NCBI RefSeq assembly: GCF_013386115.1
Contig: NZ_JACAOR010000001.1
Location: 834,639 to 898,638 of the forward strand
DNA: 64,000 nt
From: Pseudomonas gingeri
GTDB lineage: Bacteria; Pseudomonadota; Gammaproteobacteria; Pseudomonadales; Pseudomonadaceae
Direction: 5' to 3'
The position numbers and the translations under genes are program-made. Shown here in pieces: positions 27,245 to 36,354 of the stretch (its first letter is position 1; every line of letters starts with the position of its first letter). The notes under the pieces were generated by a model that made no database searches, was not told where the DNA came from, and was given only the letters and a program-made list of their open reading frames with translations.

Positions 27245-28354
27245 TCACTTCATGCGGCCGGCCTGCTTTTCTGCAATATCCGCAGCGGCGATCTCATCGG
27301 TAGAGGGCAATGGTTTGATGGTCACTTCCCCGCAGATAAATCGTTTACCTTTGAAATCACTTCCGTGGTAACGCGTGCTGACCGCATGGAACTCCGCATT
27401 TCCCGAGCAGAGATGTTCCAGTTCCGTAAGGTATTCACGTACGTCGTTGCGCTCTCCGAGCGGTCCGGCAAGGACCTTGTCGCGAGAGGCAATAAGTTTC
27501 TTCTCATTTTCCAGTACGATGCCGGCTAATTTATCGAGTGCTTGCTGGAGAGTGATCCCTTCCAAGCGCATAAACAGCCAGACGGAGTTGACAGAATCGG
27601 CGATGTGTATTTCTTTTCGAAACGAATAAGGATCGTTCACCAACGTGATCGAGTCGATAGCAGCTGTTCTTACGGCAACGAGCGACTCATCGGCAGCCAA
27701 GGTGTCAGTCATATCCACATCAATCGCATATTCAGTCATCATGGCAGCCCACTCTCCATAATTATCCACGCGCCGTAGCTCCAGGTAGCGCTCAAAGGTC
27801 AGCGTGTCCATTTCCAAAGCCAGGGAGTTGGTTTGCCTGGCGATCAAGGTGTTCAATGACTCTTCCAATCGCCTCCATACTCGTGGCGTCGAAGACAGTT
27901 GCTGCTTGATGGGAAGCAAACCCTCATACAATAGCTGGGCAATTGGGAACGCTTCAGGAGGCCTGATACCTGCTATCGCATCGCAATAGTGCTGGCGAAG
28001 CTCGGCCTGCCGCTGTTGATCTGCGAGTATTCCGGGATTTGTAGTGGTGTCATCAATGAGCGTCGTGATGCTCATCATTCTTTCCAAGTTATAGATCCTG
28101 TCCTTTTTAGTGTGTGGATAGGCGAGGCCGCCATAGGCAGTCATCTCCATGGATAAATAATGGTCAACTGCCTTCTGGCTACCATAGTGAGCCAGGATAT
28201 AGGGGCTGTCAGTGAGCGCGACCTGCCTGTTCGTCTCCTCGTGATCCGGATGCCACATAGGCTGTAGCGTCAAATTGAAATCAGGGTGATATATTTTATC
28301 TCCAGGCTTTGGCAGATTGGTTAGAGCATGCACAAAATTAGATGAATCACTCAT
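27245..28354 (-). CDS. Class I terpene synthase
   Basis: 369 residues from MSDSSNFVHAL; a GAGGG site supports this start over the GTG at 28378. The metal-binding first motif is LIDDTTTN, an atypical DDxx(T) form. The second motif is a clear NSE triad, NDPYSFRKE, and a downstream RY pair (STRYHG) is also present. These three together define bacterial class I terpene cyclases, which ionise prenyl diphosphates with magnesium. It lies between a methyltransferase and a Rieske oxygenase. The likely substrate is therefore a methylated, possibly pre-cyclised, farnesyl diphosphate rather than plain FPP. Confidence 0.9.
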   Translation of the reverse strand: MSDSSNFVHALTNLPKPGDKIYHPDFNLTLQPMWHPDHEETNRQVALTDSPYILAHYGSQKAVDHYLSMEMTAYGGLAYPHTKKDRIYNLERMMSITTLIDDTTTNPGILADQQRQAELRQHYCDAIAGIRPPEAFPIAQLLYEGLLPIKQQLSSTPRVWRRLEESLNTLIARQTNSLALEMDTLTFERYLELRRVDNYGEWAAMMTEYAIDVDMTDTLAADESLVAVRTAAIDSITLVNDPYSFRKEIHIADSVNSVWLFMRLEGITLQQALDKLAGIVLENEKKLIASRDKVLAGPLGERNDVREYLTELEHLCSGNAEFHAVSTRYHGSDFKGKRFICGEVTIKPLPSTDEIAAADIAEKQAGRMK

Positions 28355-28405
28355 GGACTTATCCCTCACGACAATCACACTTTCCTGGATGACTGATACA
28401 ACAAC

Positions 28406-29344
28406 TCAGCAACGCTTCAATATTGCGCTATAAACAGAAAATTTATTCTTGACTATCGCGACCGCCAAGCTTTCGCACATTACACGTAACTCTTCCAGCG
28501 CACCGGTGACACCGCTCGGAAAATTTCTTTCTATATTCGACCTTATGGCAAGCAACCAACGTATTGCGTCGGCATTGCTCGGCAAGACACGCATGTCCTG
28601 GGTGGAAAATCCGCTTTGCTTTATTACACTTAAAAAATATTCAGGAGTTTTCCGGTATTTACAGGCCAGTCTGTCAATGGTATCAGGGATGTCGGATGTA
28701 TACCTTTCAAGCTCTCCACTGTAGAGATTTTCAGAAATAACAATCGTGCCACCTGTGGCGACGCGCCGCCATAGTTTTTCCATTACTGTTTTATACAAAT
28801 CATCAGGAAAGTGTGATATCACCCCGCGTATGACTACCAAATCATAGGGCTCATCTGCCGCGGGCAACAAGTCAATATCTTGGGCATTGCACTGGTACAA
28901 GTTAATACGATCTGACAGGCCGTGCTCCATATGGAGTTTTGCTGCGTGCTCCAGCTGACGCCCGCTGATATTGATGCCATCCAGATGTGGGCAATCAGGA
29001 AAATATTCGGCCAGATACTTCAGGACCGAACCCCAGCCACAGCCAACATCGAGAATACGCTTGATTTCTTGGTTGCCGCCTTGTTCAAGGCCAGCCAGTT
29101 TCAGTTGCCTTTCGAAGTAACGAATACCAGATTCATCAAGTGTGACCGGCTGCGCAGAGCGTGGGTCATCATAGACACCGAACTGGAACCATAAGGCGTT
29201 GCCAATTGCTTTTCGCCAATTTTCAGGACTATCGCTATAGGCACATACAACTCTTTCCTGGTAGGGATTGATGTTCGCCCCCTGTATGACTCTATAAGGC
29301 GGGTGAAACTCATCGACGAGTGTTCTTGCAGTCTGTTTGTTCAC
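28406..29344 (-). CDS. SAM-dependent methyltransferase, putative prenyl-diphosphate C-methyltransferase (SodC-like)
   Basis: 312 residues. The SAM site is [19 protein letters not shown], with [15 protein letters not shown] and [11 protein letters not shown] following. The fold is the cyclopropane-fatty-acid-synthase-like C-methyltransferase type. Enzymes of this type acting on prenyl diphosphates are known from 2-methylisoborneol and from sodorifen and chlororaphen biosynthesis, where FPP is methylated and cyclised before the terpene synthase acts. Its place as first gene before a terpene synthase supports that role by inference. A methyltransferase of another natural product cannot be excluded. 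GC is visibly lower than in flanking genes. Confidence 0.82.
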   Translation of the reverse strand: MNKQTARTLVDEFHPPYRVIQGANINPYQERVVCAYSDSPENWRKAIGNALWFQFGVYDDPRSAQPVTLDESGIRYFERQLKLAGLEQGGNQEIKRILDVGCGWGSVLKYLAEYFPDCPHLDGINISGRQLEHAAKLHMEHGLSDRINLYQCNAQDIDLLPAADEPYDLVVIRGVISHFPDDLYKTVMEKLWRRVATGGTIVISENLYSGELERYTSDIPDTIDRLACKYRKTPEYFLSVIKQSGFSTQDMRVLPSNADAIRWLLAIRSNIERNFPSGVTGALEELRVMCESLAVAIVKNKFSVYSAILKRC

Positions 29345-29839
29345 TGGATTATTTCCTCATGGGTATTCTGCTCAGGTTCGTGTCCGGACTGAAGCGTTAC
29401 CCGCCACGGCGACGGGGACGCAGGCGGCCGCAACAGGCGTTGATCCACAAACCTTGAGAAGGGTATTTGCCAAAGGAGCGTTGTTGCAGAAACAAACGAC
29501 CTGCGCCTTCGAGAATGCAGTTCGAAAACGCTCGATGCGACTGGCCTTTTGGTGGGGCACTGTTTTTTTGAGGAGGCGGCGCAGCTTTTTTGCGGGCGTA
29601 TTGGGCCCCGAACAAGTAACCCTGCCATAATGAAGACTCCATCCGTTGTGTCTTCGCTACTTGGTTGCTGCTGACCAGACGACGTAGGAAAAATCAGACA
29701 TTTACATTGCCAAGGCGAAAATCTAGTTGGCAACTTTAGGGTTTTCAAGTTTTTAATAGAATCAATGTTATGTTTTTTTGCTGATTAATACTGAAAGGCT
29801 ATATATTGGCCTGTCCCGCTGCCCAGAAACACCACCTGG
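29345..29839 (-). promoter_or_regulatory. Upstream region of the terpene operon, AT-rich
   Basis: A 495-bp stretch with no convincing gene; short frames here do not look like protein. The part at about 29740-29810 is strongly AT-rich and would hold the promoter of the minus-strand island operon. No precise -35/-10 pair is claimed. It ends at the right direct repeat. Confidence 0.45.
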
Positions 29840-29912
29840 GCAATGAACGGCCCCTGACTCAATACGGGGCACGCTCGTCAAGGAACGCCTGCACGGCCCC
29901 GATCACTTGCCA
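29840..29912. repeat. Right 73-bp direct repeat bounding the terpene island
   Basis: It matches 26059-26131 at 69 of 73 positions. This copy includes the last codons of the intact alpha/beta-hydrolase gene, so it is the functional version. Between the two repeats lie exactly the three terpene genes. Confidence 0.93.
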
Positions 29913-30806
29913 GCGGTTGCGTTCCATGAACACGCTGTGCGTGCCCTCGCCGATCTCCACCCAGCGTCGGTAGGCGGCATTGGTCAGCTTCGAAAACACC
30001 GCACGAGACAACTCCAGCGGACAGTCACGATCGCCGTCTGCGTGCACGATAAGCACCGGTACACGGATCAGTGAAGGATCATAAAGGGACCGGCCGGCCG
30101 CCCAGAATTCCCGGGTGTCCTGCACGGTGCCATTGGGTGCATCTAGTTGGCTTTCACCTGGCCCGAATGTCGCGTCGGCCCAGGCTTCGAACCAGGCCTC
30201 GGGCAGCACCGCTGTCTGTCGTTCGGCCGGTACGCCATTGAGCCAGCGGGCCTTGGCATCGGTGCGTTTCACTACGCGGTAGGCGCCCAGCGTGCCGCCG
30301 CTGTCTGCCAGGCTCGGCGTATCACGAGTCCACTGTGGCGCGACCAATACCAACTTGACCACGGCCTCATTGTGCTCGGCGGTGTACCTCGCCATCAGCG
30401 ATGTGCCCCACGACCAGCCGATCAGGTTGATGCGACTGACGCCGCGACGCTGGCGCACGAATGCCGCGGCAGTGGCCACATCGCGGGTGGCGACGGGAGC
30501 ACGCACCACCGGCGGATTGTGCTCTGCCGGCTGCAACATTTCCGGCGGTTTGCTTGAGCGGCCATACCCGCGGACATCGACCAGATAGGTGTCATAACCC
30601 TGTTGGGCCAGTTGGTCCATCCATGACAGGCCGTCAAGCGGCAGGTCAAAGGTGCTGGAGGCCGGGTAAGTCGAGCCGGCCACGAACAGCACGGTTTTCT
30701 CACCCGTCCAGGTCTCCCTGTCCGCTCGATGTTTATTGCGTACATACAGCTCGATCCCGGGCGTATCGCTGGGAATCCTGAATTCGCTGCAGATGATGGT
30801 GGACAT
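29859..30806 (-). CDS. Alpha/beta-hydrolase
   Basis: 315 residues. The nucleophile elbow is GWSWG (Ser), the acid is in HADGDRDCPLEL, and the catalytic His is in GEGTHSVF. That gives a complete triad. The oxyanion-type strand LFVAGSTYPASSTFDLP is unusual for the family. It is 20 bp downstream of the metallo-hydrolase gene on the same strand, so the two likely form an operon governed by the divergent LysR gene. Its final codons form the right repeat of the terpene island. Confidence 0.9.
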   Translation of the reverse strand: MSTIICSEFRIPSDTPGIELYVRNKHRADRETWTGEKTVLFVAGSTYPASSTFDLPLDGLSWMDQLAQQGYDTYLVDVRGYGRSSKPPEMLQPAEHNPPVVRAPVATRDVATAAAFVRQRRGVSRINLIGWSWGTSLMARYTAEHNEAVVKLVLVAPQWTRDTPSLADSGGTLGAYRVVKRTDAKARWLNGVPAERQTAVLPEAWFEAWADATFGPGESQLDAPNGTVQDTREFWAAGRSLYDPSLIRVPVLIVHADGDRDCPLELSRAVFSKLTNAAYRRWVEIGEGTHSVFMERNRWQVIGAVQAFLDERAPY

Positions 30807-30826
30807 TCAAAAGCTCTCCCGTGGAT

Positions 30827-31696
30827 TCAGATAAACCGCCAGTCAAACTGACCGCCCGCCTCGCTCACAAGACCGGCGGAGGTGTGGGCGAAGTGGCTGG
30901 TGAACACCGTCAAGCCACGTTCTGCCGCCTGTTCCAGCAGCCAGCGGCGTGAGGCCCGGGCCTGTTCCGGGTGGCTGCAAAAGCAGCTGTTCCACTCGGG
31001 CCGAAACACCTGCAGGGGCTGGTGCATGATGTCGCCGCTGAACAGCCCGCCCTGGGTGTGATGCAACAACTCGATGGCCAGGTGGCCGACGCTGTGTCCC
31101 GGCGTCGGGTGAATCAGCAACGTGTCGCTGATCAGGCCTTCGTTATCGACGATCAGCGCCTGGCCCTTGCCTATCACGGGTAGCACGCTGTCTTCGAACA
31201 CATTCGCGTTGAAGCCCTCCTGGCCTATCTGGTTGAGCCAGTATTCATGTTCGGCCCTGGAAAAAACGTACTTCGCATTGGGGAAGGTCGGCACCCAGCG
31301 TCCGTCCACCAGCCGGGTATTCCAGCCGCAGTGGTCGGCGTGCAGGTGGGTGCACATCACGTAATCCACCGACTCGGGCGTCACGCCGGCTTCGGCCAGT
31401 CGCTCCAGGAACGGCAGTTCCTGCTGATGAAAGCGCGGCATGCCGGGCCGCTCCTTGTGGTTGCCGGCACAGCTGTCGATCAGGATCGTGTGGTGTGGTG
31501 TCTTGACCACCCAGGTGTGAATACTGGCGATAAAGCGGTTCAACACGGGATCGAAGCAGTCCGGCACCATCAAGGTTCGGTGCCGTTCCAGCTCCAGGGA
31601 GTCCCAGTCGGGGTACAACACCTGTGGCGTAAATCCGGGGCCACGCTGCTCGGTCACCCGAGTCACCGAAACGTTGCCAAATGGGTAGGTATGCAT
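30827..31696 (-). CDS. MBL-fold metallo-hydrolase
   Basis: 289 residues from MHTYPFGNVSVT, chosen because a GGAG site lies upstream; the frame runs to 31807 without one. The binuclear metal motif is CTHLHADHCGW. Further ligands are in PTPGHSVGH (His) and FSGDIMHQP (Asp). This layout is shared by lactonases, arylsulfatase-like and beta-lactamase-fold esterases. With the adjacent alpha/beta-hydrolase it suggests stepwise ester or lactone hydrolysis. A quorum-signal lactonase is possible but not specifically supported. Confidence 0.9.
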   Translation of the reverse strand: MHTYPFGNVSVTRVTEQRGPGFTPQVLYPDWDSLELERHRTLMVPDCFDPVLNRFIASIHTWVVKTPHHTILIDSCAGNHKERPGMPRFHQQELPFLERLAEAGVTPESVDYVMCTHLHADHCGWNTRLVDGRWVPTFPNAKYVFSRAEHEYWLNQIGQEGFNANVFEDSVLPVIGKGQALIVDNEGLISDTLLIHPTPGHSVGHLAIELLHHTQGGLFSGDIMHQPLQVFRPEWNSCFCSHPEQARASRRWLLEQAAERGLTVFTSHFAHTSAGLVSEAGGQFDWRFI

Positions 31697-31796
31697 GCGG
31701 TTGATTCTCCAAGCCGTTACCGGTCGATTGGGGAAAATGTTATATAGCCGCCCCTTGTTGGTGAAATCGACTCTCAGGATACGAGGCATAAGCACG

Positions 31797-32702
31797 ATGA
31801 ATATCACCGGTCATAACCTGGCGTTGCTGGCCTCCCTCAGTACCCTGCTGGACGAACGCAATGTCACTCGCGCGGCGGCTCGCCTGGCCATCAGCCAACC
31901 GGCGCTCTCGGCCCAACTGTCGCGACTGCGCGACCTGTTTGGCGACCCCCTGCTCACCCCGGCGCTCTCGGGCAAAGGCATGATCCTCACCCCTCATGGC
32001 GCCCGCTTGCAGGAGCCTTTGCGCCTGGCGTTACAAGCGCTGGAAGACGTGATCAACCATACGCCCGAGTTCGATCCCCACACCGCGCAGCGGACATTTT
32101 CGATTGCCGCCAACGACAATGCCGGCGCCATCATCGGTCCGCGCTTGATCCAGTTGACCCGTGAGGCGGGTTGTGCGGACATTCGTTTTGCGTTTCGCGG
32201 CCTCGACAAGAGCAAGCTGGCCGAACAACTGGAAAACGGAGAAATCGACGTGGCCCTGACCTCCAGGGACGCCGTCGCCAAAGCCTCTCAGCAATCGTTG
32301 CTGGAAGAGGAATTCCGGATGGCGCAACGCATCGGTCACTCCCGTGGCACCCACCCGCCGTCGCTGGCGGAATACACGCAGCTCGAACACGTGATCGTGT
32401 CGGGCGACGGTGGCGGCTTTCACGGATTCGTGGATGACGCGCTGTCGGAACAAGGCCTCAGCCGGCGTGTGGGCGTTTCCGTGCAGTACTACAGCCTGGT
32501 GCCGGTGATGTTGCAGGCGACCGACCTGGTCTGCACCTTGCCAGCACAGTTCCTGGCACGCTATGCCGAAACCCTGGAGTCATTCCCCCTGCCCGTGCAG
32601 GTGCGGCGCTACAACCTGTATGCCACCTGGCACTCACGCTTCGACAAGGACGCTGCCCACTGCTGGCTGCGCAAGATGCTGGGGGCCGCTGCACAGGCTT
32701 GA
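31797..32702 (+). CDS. LysR-family regulator, divergent from the two-hydrolase operon
   Basis: 301 residues from MNITGHNLALLASLSTLLDE. The helix-turn-helix is RNVTRAAARLAISQPALSAQLSRLRDLFGDPLL, a NodD/NahR-like style, followed by an effector domain. The frame is open upstream to 31695 but runs over the divergent promoter. It probably regulates the hydrolase pair. Confidence 0.9.
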   Translation: MNITGHNLALLASLSTLLDERNVTRAAARLAISQPALSAQLSRLRDLFGDPLLTPALSGKGMILTPHGARLQEPLRLALQALEDVINHTPEFDPHTAQRTFSIAANDNAGAIIGPRLIQLTREAGCADIRFAFRGLDKSKLAEQLENGEIDVALTSRDAVAKASQQSLLEEEFRMAQRIGHSRGTHPPSLAEYTQLEHVIVSGDGGGFHGFVDDALSEQGLSRRVGVSVQYYSLVPVMLQATDLVCTLPAQFLARYAETLESFPLPVQVRRYNLYATWHSRFDKDAAHCWLRKMLGAAAQA

Positions 32703-32718
32703 GCAGCGGCAGCAGGAC

Positions 32719-33063
32719 TTACCCCAGCCTGACGATATCTACCGAGATCTCCACCGCAGTGACGGTTCCGCGGTTTTCGAGCCAGTGCGTGGTGTGCCTG
32801 TCCTCGGGCCAACCCACGCCCGGGCCGTAGTCCGTGGCGATGCCATCGCGATGATCGGTGAGCGTGCCTTGCAGGATGTAGACGGTGCCGGGCCGGTCCT
32901 TGTGATCATGGACGGGCCCGAAGACTCCTCCCGGCTCGATGGTCACCTTGCGCATGCGCAACTGGCGCCCGTCCATGCCTTCGATCTCGGGCCCCAGGTC
33001 AACCATTGTCAGTAACTCCACCGTGACGCCGCGCGTCGCGGGTATCGCCTGCTCATTGTTCAT
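32719..33063 (-). CDS. Cupin-domain protein
   Basis: 114 residues. The two cupin motifs are visible: GPVHDHKDRPGTVYILQG, with His ligands and Glu replaced by Gly-Thr around the usual position, and RHTTHWLENRG. It is a single small beta-barrel and most likely metal-binding. It converges on the LysR gene with a 16-bp gap. The substrate is not evident; it could be an isomerase or a binding protein. Confidence 0.8.
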   Translation of the reverse strand: MNNEQAIPATRGVTVELLTMVDLGPEIEGMDGRQLRMRKVTIEPGGVFGPVHDHKDRPGTVYILQGTLTDHRDGIATDYGPGVGWPEDRHTTHWLENRGTVTAVEISVDIVRLG

Positions 33064-33239
33064 CGTCGTCTGCTCGCCGTGAGGGCAGCGTCTGATCGTG
33101 AGGGGAAAAGCCGGGCGCTGTCTCTATCAGTGAAGCCCCACTTTTGCACTCGGGACAGCGATACATCACTTGTCAGGCCCGGAAGCGACAAAAGGTCGGG
33201 CCGGTAAGGCTCAACCTGCCGGTACGGCGATCCGGCACC

Positions 33240-34991
33240 TCAGCAAGACGTCTTTGCTTTATCAGCATAACGCTGCAAGTTTTCCGCATCCATTTTAAAT
33301 AGCGCAGTCAGTGCAAAGCTATAATGATCTGGATAGCGATCATAAAGATGGCGCATTGCTGTATCACCAAACAGACTGGGAAACCACCATGAATTCCCTT
33401 TGACATCCTGCAAAAGCCTGATCTGCTTCATACGCAGAAGTTGCTGATAATCAGGAAGGGTTTCATGTTGAGCGTGTAGATAACGGCTACCACGAAAATT
33501 GGAAATATAGATATCATGGCTACGAAGTACATAGGGTAGCCAATCATTAATAATATTCAGCAGTGTATTCCGCGCCTGATGCTCTAGCGAAGGCAATAAG
33601 CATATCAACGTTTCGATATCACGCCGCATATGAGTATCAGGATGCCCGACCAAACCCATTGCTTGCGATATTTCCTGAGTGCAGCCCAACGTCTCATTAA
33701 GCTCAAACTGGTTCCATAGCTGGTCTACAGCATGATCGTAACGTGGCGCCAAATTGATGCAAGCCTCGTAGCCATGAGGTGTTTTTGGGCTTGTCAGAGG
33801 TGATTTGGCAATAAATTCAGCATGTGTCCTGCAGAGCAGGCCGGTATTATTCTCGGTGAACAGCAAAGCCAGGTCTTTACCACAGTGTGCATTGTAGAAG
33901 CTGCGCATCACTAGAGAATTATTATCCTTCGGATCATATCTTTCATCACAACCCGGGTACTCGCAACGGGCTCGTGCTCGCTGAAACACACCAAGTCGAC
34001 GCAACGGATGGACGATGAATTGCGTGCAGTCCTGGTTAACGAATTTATGACCCAAACCACCCAGTTTTATCCCATGAGGATCAAAAGCCTGCGCTTGCAT
34101 CGGATCAAAAACATCCACCAGAGCCGGCAGCTTGGCCTGCAACATAGCAGGCGCATGCAAACTTAAAGCCTCGACCTTTCGAAGGGTGATCTTGAGAGTA
34201 TTTTTTTGTCTAGGATTACCCTCCACCTGCTCGATCATCATTGGATAGGTCAATAAAATAATTCCATGCTCAGCGTAGATCCTATCAATCAATTGCCAAT
34301 GCTGTTCGTGCAAGGGCATCTCGTTGCCAACCACCAGCAAATAGTCGACATCAAAAACAATGCAGTCACGCACATCACCGTTATCATCAAATACCTGCAG
34401 GGGGTATTTTTCAAATAGCGGACTGAGCAGCGCCAATAGAGCCTTGCGCGCATGGACGCTCGCCAGATAGGTTTTCCATTCCAGCACTTGATCGAGGGCT
34501 TTCTGCGCGCCGGCCTTCAGTCTGGAGCGCTGAGAAAAACTATTGCCAAACACACTGTGTGAAGACCGTTCTATCTCAACCAGTGTCAATTTCAGGGTGT
34601 TACCTGAGCAGGTCAGGTACATAAAGTCTGGAATAAGGCCGTTGGGCAATGGTCGCTGGCTGATGATGGAGTCAAGAAATACCCCACCCAGATAAAGCTT
34701 CGGAGTGTGCAGCAATACAGGGTCATCTTCTATGATCTGCTGCAACACTCGCTCATGAGGCAGTTCATCGAAACGGGCAAACCCGCGAGGTTTTTTCTTC
34801 TCGGTCGGTGCACCCACAGCCTTGCCTTTTTTGAAGCTCGCGCCTTGCACTTTATATTTGTTGGTAACGACAGGTTCACTCCCAACTGCGGTGTCAGCGA
34901 GTACCCGCTTCAAGCTTTGGCTATCCTTACTGATAGCTTGGCGAAATAGATCGACAAGATCTTCGAACTGAGCGCCGCTGGAATGGACCAT
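33240..34991 (-). CDS. Shedu-like (DUF4263) nuclease with C-terminal treble-clef extension
   Basis: 583 residues from MVHSSGAQFEDLVDL; the 93 codons upstream to 35270 overlap the neighbouring gene and look non-coding. Residues about 80-190 match the DUF4263 layout: ERVLQQIIEDDPVLLH, then LIPDFMYLTC, LKLTLVEIERSS, and QKALDQVLEWKTYL. This is the PD-(D/E)xK core of Shedu anti-phage proteins, with Glu-Ile-Glu in place of the usual Glu-x-Lys. A later segment (CEYPGCDERYD.. YNAHCGKD.. LLCRTHAEF) looks like a Cys/His treble-clef or HNH-type zinc finger. GC is lower than in flanking genes. A defence role is inferred. Confidence 0.7.
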   Translation of the reverse strand: MVHSSGAQFEDLVDLFRQAISKDSQSLKRVLADTAVGSEPVVTNKYKVQGASFKKGKAVGAPTEKKKPRGFARFDELPHERVLQQIIEDDPVLLHTPKLYLGGVFLDSIISQRPLPNGLIPDFMYLTCSGNTLKLTLVEIERSSHSVFGNSFSQRSRLKAGAQKALDQVLEWKTYLASVHARKALLALLSPLFEKYPLQVFDDNGDVRDCIVFDVDYLLVVGNEMPLHEQHWQLIDRIYAEHGIILLTYPMMIEQVEGNPRQKNTLKITLRKVEALSLHAPAMLQAKLPALVDVFDPMQAQAFDPHGIKLGGLGHKFVNQDCTQFIVHPLRRLGVFQRARARCEYPGCDERYDPKDNNSLVMRSFYNAHCGKDLALLFTENNTGLLCRTHAEFIAKSPLTSPKTPHGYEACINLAPRYDHAVDQLWNQFELNETLGCTQEISQAMGLVGHPDTHMRRDIETLICLLPSLEHQARNTLLNIINDWLPYVLRSHDIYISNFRGSRYLHAQHETLPDYQQLLRMKQIRLLQDVKGNSWWFPSLFGDTAMRHLYDRYPDHYSFALTALFKMDAENLQRYADKAKTSC

Positions 34992-35055
34992 CAAGAAATC
35001 CCTGTACGATGAAGAAGTTCGTGCCTGGTGGTAATAGGATCGATGTAGCCTCGGC

Positions 35056-35610
35056 CTAGGCCCAGCGCGTACCTGGCACATCCCACGCCAGGGCTCGCTG
35101 TTCGCGCAGCAACTGCCAGGTACCGTCGTGCAGGCGATGCATGGACATGCCCTTGAAGAATCGCTTGCTAGTGCCCTCGAACTCAACCAGCGATACCAGC
35201 AACGGCACGTCTGCTTGCCAGTGTCCTGAAATGTAGTCCAACTGTCTTTCGATAGTCCCCGTCGGCGCATAGCTGAACAGGAAACAGAACCGGGGGTTTT
35301 CTGTCATGGCGGCGTCGGAGAGTTTTTTCGGCTCATTGATTCTATTTTCACAGGGGCTCAACCACTCCCACTCGGCAAAAACCACAGCGGCTTGCAGTGT
35401 GTCGCGTATCACTGCGTCGGTGCGGTTGCTGGACTCGAAGTGAGCGAAATACCCCATCAGATCAGCGACTCGCCGCACGGTATAGCCGGTATGGATATTC
35501 CAATCAGAAGTCGAGCCCATGTCGCGGCTATAGCCATCCATGGGAAAGTCGCGGTACCAGCTGTAGGCAAACAAAGTTGCGAAATCGTTCAACAGACTCG
35601 TGTCAGGCAT
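35056..35610 (-). CDS. Hypothetical protein upstream of the Shedu-like gene
   Basis: 184 residues, no named family recognised. The middle reads NRTDAVIRDTLQAAVVFAEWEWLSP, with an Asp then Glu-Trp-Glu about 16 residues on, followed by NEPKKLSDA. That is vaguely like a compact PD-(D/E)xK-type core. This is a weak resemblance only. The C-terminal half has alternating strands (LLVSLVEFEGTSKRFFKGM). It is 64 bp upstream of the Shedu-like gene on the same strand and shares its lower GC, so the two may form one module. Confidence 0.7.
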   Translation of the reverse strand: MPDTSLLNDFATLFAYSWYRDFPMDGYSRDMGSTSDWNIHTGYTVRRVADLMGYFAHFESSNRTDAVIRDTLQAAVVFAEWEWLSPCENRINEPKKLSDAAMTENPRFCFLFSYAPTGTIERQLDYISGHWQADVPLLVSLVEFEGTSKRFFKGMSMHRLHDGTWQLLREQRALAWDVPGTRWA

Positions 35611-35734
35611 GCCTTGTATGATCCATGGTGAGTGAGACGCTGAAAGGACCCATCACTGTCTGGCACCCGTGTGCAGGCAGTGGCCCCCTCCAACCATGAT
35701 ACCGCTATGGCGGTTCATCACCACGCCCTGCCCT

Positions 35735-36235
35735 TCAGTCCTTGCCCGGCTTGGGTATCGCAATACGGCTGCTGGCCTTGACCTCGCGCAGGGCCAGGCT
35801 GGACTGGATGGATGCAATGCCCATCTGGCGCCTGAGCACCTGCTCGATAAAGTCACTGTAACTATCAAGATCCTCTGCCAACACCTGCAGCACATAATCG
35901 GCATCCCCGGTGATCTTGTGGCAGGACAACACTTCGGGCAACTGCGCGATCACCGCCTCGAAGGCGTCCGGAGCATGATCGGCGTGGGTGGAGAAGCGGA
36001 TGTGCACGAACGCCATGATATCCAACCCCAGCATGCGTCGATCGAGGTTGGCCTGGTAGCCCTTGATGACGCCCGCCTCTTCCATTCTCTTACGCCGCCG
36101 CCAGCAAGGCGTCAGGCTCAACGACAAGCGCTCGCTGAGCTCGGCATTGGAAATGCTCGCATCCTCCTGCAGCAACGTGAGTATCGCCAGGTCGGTCTCG
36201 TCGAGACTGATGCGCCTGGATATTTTTTTCTGCAT
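35735..36235 (-). CDS. Lrp/AsnC-family regulator
   Basis: 166 residues from MQKKISRRISLDETDLAIL, with an AGGAG site nearby; the upstream frame to 36304 was dropped. The winged helix-turn-helix is NAELSERLSLSLTPCWRRRKRMEEAGVIKGY, followed by the RAM ligand-binding domain with the typical GDADYVLQV. It is divergent from the deacetylase, cyclodeaminase and permease genes at 36.4-40.1 kb. It probably senses an amino acid tied to that cluster. Confidence 0.93.
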   Translation of the reverse strand: MQKKISRRISLDETDLAILTLLQEDASISNAELSERLSLSLTPCWRRRKRMEEAGVIKGYQANLDRRMLGLDIMAFVHIRFSTHADHAPDAFEAVIAQLPEVLSCHKITGDADYVLQVLAEDLDSYSDFIEQVLRRQMGIASIQSSLALREVKASSRIAIPKPGKD

Positions 36236-36354
36236 TGCACCACTCCTGGGTAAAAACGCCCGAACAACCTGGAAAACCACGAACATAAAGCAAAGAAATC
36301 GCACCCTGACCGGAACAAAATATTTGCACTGGCCTACATTAACGGATGCGCAGA

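Noticed and set aside
29341..29748. 135-codon minus-strand frame upstream of the methyltransferase
   Set aside because: Low-complexity and Arg/Ser/Pro-rich, with no domain; more likely the operon leader.
34992..35270. 93-codon N-terminal extension of the Shedu-like protein
   Set aside because: It overlaps the 184-residue gene and reads as Cys/Arg/Ser-rich noise; the ATG at 34991 has an AGGGA site.
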